From: Margaritifera margaritifera
Taxonomy: Eukaryota; Mollusca; Bivalvia; Unionida; Margaritiferidae
Assembly: GCA_029931535.1 (NCBI GenBank)
Contig: JAQPZY010001190.1
Coordinates: 1,261,001-1,325,000 of the forward strand
Direction: 5' to 3'
Length of the DNA stretch: 64,000 nt
The notes under the pieces are model-generated. The model worked only from the letters and a program-made list of their open reading frames with translations, had not been told where the DNA came from and did no database searches. This document shows positions 37,001 to 46,000 of this stretch, piece by piece (position 1 is the stretch's first letter; the number at the start of each line of letters is the position of its first letter). The position numbers and the translations under genes are program-made.

Positions 37001-40000
37001 GCAGTAGAAAAATGGCTGCTATGTCTTGCTTCCCACTAACAGGGGCTTGACACTAAAAGAAGGGAATAAATGAATTCCTGCAAATTCATTTTGGCCAGTA
37101 GAACATCAGTCTCTTTGAGAGACTCACTTGTTCTCTTTTTTTTTATTCAATCAAATTTCATGTAAAGGTTCAGCTCAGCAAGTTCTCAGATAAGCTTAAT
37201 GATGAGTAGATTTTGACCATTCAGAGTTACAGCCCCTGATCAACTTAGAAAAAACATCCATATGGCTTGTGAACACTCTAGGATTCCAATCAAATTACCG
37301 TATATACTCGCGTATAAGCCAATACCAACTGCAAACTGCATAGACCCAGATCTGGGTCTATGCAGTTTGTAAGGACTAATTTAGTAGAATAAACAACATA
37401 GACCCTGATCTGCCAGCGCATTATGCGATGGCAGATCAGGGTCTATGTTGTTTGCATTTGGATATGGCTTATATGTGAGTATATACGGTAGCATTCACAT
37501 TTTTTCTTCAACTGAATTTGCTGTGAAATTTCATATTAGCAAGGTCTATGAGTTCAGTGATGATCAGAATGTGTTAAAATTATAGTAAGTTACAGCCCTC
37601 AAATGGCTCAGAATAGGCATCCAACTGGATTGTGAACACTCTAGCATCCACATTTTTGTGTTTGATTTAAATTTCCTGAAAAACTTTATCTTGAAATCTG
37701 AGATGAGTCAGATGATCAGCAGATTTTGACCATATTTTACAGAGTTCTGGCCCTTGATTGACTTCAGATATCTTAATGGCTTGTGACAACTTATGCATGT
37801 TTTTTTTTTACATGTTTGTATTCCAATTATGTCACAGGTAACCAGGCATGTTTTTATTTCAATTATGTCAGAGGTAACCATGCATGTTTTTATTCCAATT
37901 ATGTCACAGGTAACCATGCATATTTTTATTCCAATTATGTCACAGGTAACCGTGAAGCTTCATAATAGTAAAATCTTAGAAGATATCAATTTGCAGAAAG
38001 CTTTTGACCGCATTTTACAGAGTTATTATCTACGACTGACTTGGTACACTTTCATGATACACTCAGTTCCTACTTCTCTAGCCTTTTGTTGGTGGGTGAC
38101 AAGGGAACAGTGGCCATGTTAGTGGCAATTTCTTGTGTGGAATAAAGTTAGAATTACACAACTCGCAGGATTCATGTGGTTTCCTTTTGTTTGTTATTTT
38201 TTTAACTTGCATGCATCAATTTTATTAGATATCTTAACTCCATATGTCTTATCTGAGGTGGGGTTGGATAGAGTTAAATTTGAGTTTCATGCTCAAAACA
38301 GTTTCCAGAATACAGAGCCTGAACTCCTATGTTGACAGTTTCAGATACTACCGTGGGTCTGGTACAAGATGAATAATGTCAAGAAGAGACTAAAAATGGC
38401 TTGAAGCATGAAAACCACACAAGAATTCATAGTAGGAGACAAAGGCAAACCATGTGCAGTTGCTCAGCGCATGATGTCATATCCCATCTCAAAATTGTGT
38501 ACATGGATATTTGCACACAAAAAAATTCTTGAAATATTTGCCTATGATGCTAAATATTTTCCCACCAGTCTTATTTCTGTGCAGCCATTTTAAAAAATAG
38601 ATTGATTTTAAAACATGCATTTCTTGATGTATAACACATGCCCAGTTGCCAAAAGCACAGACTCAGATCGGCCAGCACATTATGTGCATTATGTGCTGGC
38701 CGATCAGCATCAGTACTGTTTGTTCTTTGATTTCTATATGTCCACCAAATGGCACTATATAATGCTTTGACATCCATCCACACATGCATCTGTTACCTTT
38801 TTGTTTCCACACTGTAACTTGGGTTTTGTACAATTAGCTTCTTTACAAACTTTAGATGCCTTGCACTTAGGATAAGAAAGAAGATTTTGGGGTCAAAAGG
38901 TCAAAGATTGAGGTCAAGATCACTGAAAGAAGAAAAATATTTTCCACAGAATAGCTTTAATTCTATATTACAGACCTGGACCAAACTTTTTGTATGGATT
39001 GCACTTGAGGTAAGAAAGAAGCCTATTGATTTTGGAGACAAAAGATAAAGCATTAAGGTTGTTGTCACTAAAAGAAGACAAATAGTTTTTGGATATTAAC
39101 TTTTGTTTTAGACAACGTACTTAACCAACAGTTTTGGTGGACTTGCACTTAAGGTAAGGAAGAAGCCTGTTGACTTTGGGGTCAAAAGGTAAAAGGTTAA
39201 GGTTATTGTAACTCAAAAGAAAAATGGTTTATGCACAATAAATTTTGTTTTGGGTTAAGTTCATTGACCAAATTTTGTGGATGGCTTCCACTTAGGGTGA
39301 AAAAGAAACCTTTAGATTTGGGGGTATAAACATCAGTTGTCAAGGTCATAGGATGTCTAATAAGAAAATAATGGTTTCTGCACAGTGAGTTTAGTTTTTT
39401 TTACCAAATCTTGTGGATGGCTTGCACATGGGGCGAAGAAACCTAATGACTTTGGGGTCAAACAGTTCAAAGTCAACGTCATTGTGACACAAACTAGGGA
39501 AAATGTTTCTGGAAAATAAATTGTATTATATTCCACATAATGGCACCATACTTTGAAGAGGGTTTATTAGTTTGGGTTAAGCAGCTGAAAGGTCAAAGTC
39601 ACAGTGACCCAGATAAAGACACTTGGTTTTCTACACCATCTTCTTTAAATAATATTGGTTTTCTAGACCACCTTCTTTTCAATAAAATTAACACATGGTT
39701 TGCCTTTTAGGCAAGGAAGGAACCCATTGAAAGTATGGTTAAAAGGTCAAGGTGATTGAGACCCATTAACCACGACCGTCCGGAGTCAACAATTCTCTTT
39801 GTGCCTGCATACAGGACTATTAAACACAGGGCAGTAGTGTGTGTGGAAACAGTGTAGACTCTACCAGCATATTAAGTATCAGTAGATCTGGATCTACAGC
39901 ATACACATCTGGATGCATATTGTACACAAATAAATACTGAAACATAATGAAACATCATATAAATCTGAAACATGATGAAACATCTTCAGTTATCTTGTTT

Positions 40001-43000
40001 TTAAAAAGATAAGCTTTAATTTCTTCTTTAAAAATCTTTTTGTTGTTTCTCTCCACACAAAATAATATGTTTTGATTTGTGTCTGGCCATCATTGTTTAT
40101 AGGGCATATAATGTCACCTTTGTTCATCCATTTGTCTATCCATACATTCATCTGTCAGTACATGTCACCCTTGTCCATCCATTTGTCTATCCATACATTC
40201 ATCTGTCAGTACATCTGTCACACCTTGTCCATCGATTTGTCTGTCCATACATCCATCTGTCAGTATATTTGTCACACCTTGGTTGTGTTTTGTGTTAGGG
40301 TTAATTTGGTCATTGTGACATAATTTCATACCCCAGTGACTTGCATTTAGTTTTGCATTTAGGTCAGTTTCTCAGGCCTAATGTTGGCTGCAGAATCAAG
40401 CAACTTCAAGTGTGAATGTGTCTTGGTAATTATAACACCAACCCATGACCTATATTTCTTGCCTCGGTGACTTAAGTTTTGCTTTTGGATCAATTTCTTG
40501 TTTATTGTTGTCTGTAGATCAGGGGTGTCCAAACTTTATAAGATGAGGGCCATGTTAGATTTTTGAAGGGGGTTTGTGGACTGAAGCGACTGAAAAATTT
40601 AAATATATGCAAAATTGTTTTAAAAAAGTACAACACCACGGGCCGGACAAATCAAAGCCGCGGGCCGTAGTTTGGAGACCCCTGCTGTAGATGATGCAAC
40701 TTGATGTGGCTGCATCTTGGTGAGTAAAACATCATTCTACCAAAAATGGGTATTTGTACCTATTAATTATGCCTCTGATATTTGGTAATAAAGACCACTG
40801 TGAACACTTTTCTGGTTATAATATGATACTTTACAAGTTTTTTTTTTTTTTGTTGTTGTTGCAGGAGAGAAGCCTTTTGTATGTACAGTTGAAAGTTGTG
40901 GGCGAAGATTTGCCGAGTACTCCAGCTTAAAGAAACATAAACTGACCCATACAGGTAGAACAATCTGCTATTTATCCATGTGAATATAGAAATCATAAAT
41001 TGTTTTTAAGCTCAAATGTTTGTAGAAGCACAAGAAAGTATAACCCTAATTATTCCAAGTCTTTACTGAGTCCTGCTACAAACTCAGCATACCATGTATC
41101 ATCATTATTCTTTGATCATCAATTGCAAAATGAATCAGTTATTAACAAATTATCTAAAATAAAATTATGACAATTAAAAAAAATCCTGTATTTAGTCAAC
41201 ATGTGCGAGTCCACATTGAGTACAGCTGAATAAATCACATGTCAAAGCAGGGAAACCAGTCTGATCATGTAAAAATCAATTATCTATCCATCAAGTAATA
41301 CTTCATACATTTTCTGGGATGCTCTTATTTTCAGGTGAGAAGCCATACAAGTGTGAAGTTTGTGGCAAAGTATTTTCACAAAGCAGCAGTTGCAAGGTCC
41401 ATATGAAGAGTCATCTAGCTGATAAATCTGAGAATGAAAACATGAACTCGGATAGCAAATTGATTTGTGACCCCAAGAACAATGTGGTAGTAGAGGTGCT
41501 TCTACAACCCAGCGAGGAAAGTGTTCAGGAATATGAAGGTGATGGTCTCACTATTTAATCTTCTGGTGGGGGGGCTGGGATTTTCTTTCAAACCAGGATT
41601 TTTATATTTTTTATCTCAAGATAATTTTTTTTCTCAACTAATACGATGGATGGAATTAGTTCTTTCTTGTACATATCAGAGGAGCAAGAGCATTTTTTAC
41701 ATACTGTTTGGGAGCTGGAATATTTGGAAAAATCCCAGCACACCCCCCCCCCCCACACACACACACACTTTTTGAAAAACTTAATGGTTAGTTCCAGGTA
41801 CATAAATTGAACACTTTTTAAGTGGAAAATGTGTAACTTGTAAAACTACTTGCTGTGATTTTAAACAAAATGTGTGAAATGTTTTCCCCCAAGTTATGAA
41901 CAGTTGGCAGTAACCTTCATTTAATAATTATACCAAAAGTCCAAACAATTACTGTCTTCTGACAGTATTAAGTAAAATATTTATTACTGTAAAATTGTCA
42001 TCTGTCTTTAGGTTGGCAAAGGAGCAAAATGTTGTTTAAGAATTAGAAATGTGTCCATTTAGCATTATTGCTAATATGATGCAATTGAAGGATAACGTTG
42101 TAAGTCAAATGGGAGCCATTGTCAGAAATGATAAAAATCAAACTTTTCCTAGTCTTTCTGATGTAAAGCTTCATATCATATTTGGTTTCAATCCATTAAG
42201 TCCTTCAAAAGTTATTGAAAAGAAATTAAATTAACTACAGACATGTCATGACATGACATACAAACATGGTTAATACTATATTATTATAGGTCCTACTTTT
42301 TTTGCTCTACTATGGATATGGTGGGGTCATAAAAATGAGCAGTTTTTTTGCAAAGATTCTTCCACAGTTGATATCTTGACATTATTGAAATGATACCCTC
42401 TTTAATTCTTGGTCTCATTGTCACTCAAGCATACATTTTTGAACATAAATTGTATGTGTATAATGCTATTTCCAGGTAAACTCAAATTATTGGACTTCTG
42501 AACTAATGGTCTGCTTCTATGAAATTTAAATTTTTGTTGCATGTTCAGTTTATTTTTCAGAAATGTATAAAATTTTTGTTCAATTAAGGACTTATTGAAA
42601 AAAAAAAAATACATATTTCCACTAAAAAGCATAAAATTATTTACACTTTATTACCATTTCAGATTTTGACATCTCTGAATCAGTGATTTTTTCCCAAGCT
42701 GACACGAGCCAAGTTATCACCATCACCACAGAGCAAGCTAGAGGGGGACATATGTCAGTAATGCAGGAGGCACAGTCACTGCTTAACAGAGTAGAGCAGG
42801 GTGAGTTAAGCATTTACTTCAATGGTTACGGTATATACTCGCGTATAAGCCAGGTCCAAATGCAAACAAAATAGACCCTGATCTGCCATCACATAATGTG
42901 CAGACAGATCAGGGTCTATGTTGTTTGTTCTACTGATTAGTCCTTACAAACTGCATAGACTTAGATCTGGGTCTATACAGTTTGTAGTTGGTATCAGCTG

Positions 43001-46000
43001 ATACATGAGTATATACGGTATGTCTTGCCTGTGGAGCAAAGACCATACAAACATATCACTTTCCAACAGTGTTATTGTTAATGTTGTTATTACTCTGCCA
43101 GTATGAATGAAATGTTTTTGCATTAAGTGCATTTTTTCTGAATTTATTGCATAAATAGTGAAAGAGCATCAATAATTGTAATCATTTTGAGGGCTAATAT
43201 TCAAAACACAAAAAGTAGGTCCTACTTTTCTTGCTCCAGTAACTATACAGTGAGTAACTATACAGTGAAACACTGCTGTAACATGATGGTTGGGGTCCAT
43301 AAAGTGCCATAATGTTATGTAACGTATCATGTAATATCCAGACAAGTCAGTTACTGGTAACTGAATAAAATACTGCATTTGTATCCTTTTGGCTACACAA
43401 GCAGGGGGTTATGCATTTGTATCCTTTTGGCTACACAAGCAGGGGGTTATGCATTTGTATTCTTTTGGCTACACAAGCAGGGGGTTATGCATTTGTATCC
43501 TTTTGGCTACACAAGCAGGGGGTTATGCATTTGTATCCCTTTGGCTACACAAGCAGGGGGTTAGGGGTGGGAGGAGCATAACTGGCTTTAGTAATGCAAC
43601 TTAAATTGTTGCATATTAAACAATACTTAAAACTGATTACATATTTAATGTTTCATATCTTGCAGAGAGCAATATGTTTGGTACATACATGTATAAGAGA
43701 ACTAGCAAATTAATAATGTAAAGTACCGGTGTACTCATCGACAAATCTCATAGTACCCATAATAGTAATTCCATCAAATATGTGCATAAAGAAGCATAAT
43801 TTCTAGAATTTTCTCCGCTAGGTTCTGGTTGAATCCAGATACTTCATTTCTTGCTAATAAACTCACACTAACTTATGAAACACTATATACACCTCTCCAT
43901 TGATAACTCATGCAAAACAGGGTCCAAAAACATATACCACACTATAAGTGAGGGCACGAGTTACCGAGGGACCTAAAGAAAATTAAGAAGGTAATGCCAT
44001 CCCCACTGGACATTGAGAAAACCACGGGGGAAGGGGGGGGGGGTAACGGGGTTGTTTAATAGCTGAATACTCGTTTTATAATTGCATTGGGAATAATTGC
44101 CAATAAAGAGCTTTTTTCTAATGTAGTTGTTCACTTTTTTGTATAAATTACCTTTATTTTTAAAGATACCCAACCTCTGAAAGATCGTTAACAACATTAG
44201 TCCAAGCGGTTTCAACAACACGTGTACGCGAAATCATTGTGTATTACGTCACTACTTTTTGCTGTTGCTGATTCACAACAAAACAAGATTCCTCTTTTTC
44301 AAACACTTGGGCCATTTATTTCGTGAAACAACCATCAATGTCGAAACTCAATATATTTATTGTTCTATTAGTAAAATATGGATGCCGTGATTTCACTGCA
44401 AGTAATAGTGAAACTTATTCTCATCCTTGAGGAAATCTGTGAGTGCCAATATAGAAATTTTAAGTTCACTACAGACTCTGGAACTCGATTCTCCGTAATG
44501 AACCGTATAGATGAAACAAAGCTTTTTATTCACCAAATATTCATTTCACTTGAATGCCTTGCTATCTTTGACACATTTGTGAATGAGTAGGCTAATTTAG
44601 GGTATTTTAATTATATTACTTACATAATAATATTTATAACAGTGTTCGATTGATCAATTGAAATGAGTTGACCTGACACACAGCCATGACCGCTAGCTTT
44701 TACGCAGGTAGGATTTGCATGCCTTTTAATTTTTCTTTTATTCCACCCCCTTTATTTGATTTGATACAAAATACGTAATTAACGTAATACAAATCAGGTC
44801 TGCTTTTAACTGAGTGTAACAACACAACAAATATTTCCACAAGTCGGAAATCAAAACACGGTCAGCACTTAATTAGGTTCTCATGGAAACGCTTGTGGAC
44901 ATAGCTGTGATGGTTGAATGACATTTTTCCTGTTTGAATACAAGAGAGCATATTGCATTTATGATGATTACACAGAAACCGAATAAAAAAATGGAACTAA
45001 AACACAAATTTCACTTGAAAAAAATTGGTATTTAGGCATTAGTGACATTTTCGTTGATCAAAATGTCATCGAATATTGTTATTCATAGTGTACTGAGAAT
45101 GTTGTTTGGAAAGAAAATTGAACAAAATATATGACTTTTTATTAAAAGTTGAGAATTTCATGATGTTGATTCAAATTCCTGGGTACTAACCACTGTTTTC
45201 GACGATAAAACGATAGATACATCAAGGTTTCATTTTGATAGTGATTGTTTTCACGTTCAACAAATAGGGGCCAATTTTGGGGGTATTTTCTAGAAAAAAA
45301 AATGGGATCCATGACTGACCCCACATTATAAGTGGGTTTGTGAGTTATCAGGGCGCGAGTTATCAAGGGAGTGGTGTAGTATATTTTTTGGAAATGGGAC
45401 AGATTTTTGACTGACAAAAAATGTCCAAATCAGACTATTTTAGTTTTTGATAAGAAACTTTTATTTAGGCTAATAAAAATAAATGAACTGAAACTCATTC
45501 ATGGGTACTTTTACTTTGTAATGTACTGGAGACAAACATATCAATCAGTGTGAAACTGCGTCAGACATTCTTTACAAATACATGTAGTAAGTACACTGTG
45601 ACCTGTAAATTAGCCTCAACCATGATTGGAAGTTACCATTTGATTTTTTCATGGGTAAAAAGCGATCTTCAACAAACAGTCTAAAAGACAGAAGCAAGAG
45701 TAAATGAAATAAGCCCTATATGGTTTGAAACATATGATGACTTTGCACTACTCCACAGTAAAACAGGGAGTAGCATGTTTGATTACAAAAGAAAATCACT
45801 CCACCCCTAAAACTTAAATGGTTCTGTTCCAGTCAATGTTCAGTTACAGCACATCTCACCAGATTAAGAAAACAAACTCTCATTTACTTTGGCAATAAAA
45901 CTTTGCAGTAATTCAGAAATCAGTTGGGATAAATTAATGAAAATTGTAAAAATTTGGGAGCCATGCCACAACCGTGTTATATCTGAATTTGTGTTATAAT

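Larger units (their letters stand above)
33394..37134 (+). mobile_element. Composite capped element, HINE-like, inserted in a foreign array
   Basis: The left end 'agctctactggtcagagacc' has the hairpin 'tggtc-agaga-cca'. The right end 'ccagtagaacatcagtctct' contains the inverted match to 'ctctactgg' followed by the stem-loop 'agtctc-ttt-gagact' and 'cacttgtt'. Flanks on both sides belong to the 32440 array. The interior holds 'ccaatatggccacc' units (to about 34215), a truncated Tigger-like element, and a second array of about 190-bp units with an internal minisatellite. Confidence 0.55.

Noticed and set aside
37793..38122. 109-codon + strand frame
   Set aside because: Its first half is the 36-bp minisatellite in frame; the second half has no recognisable domain.
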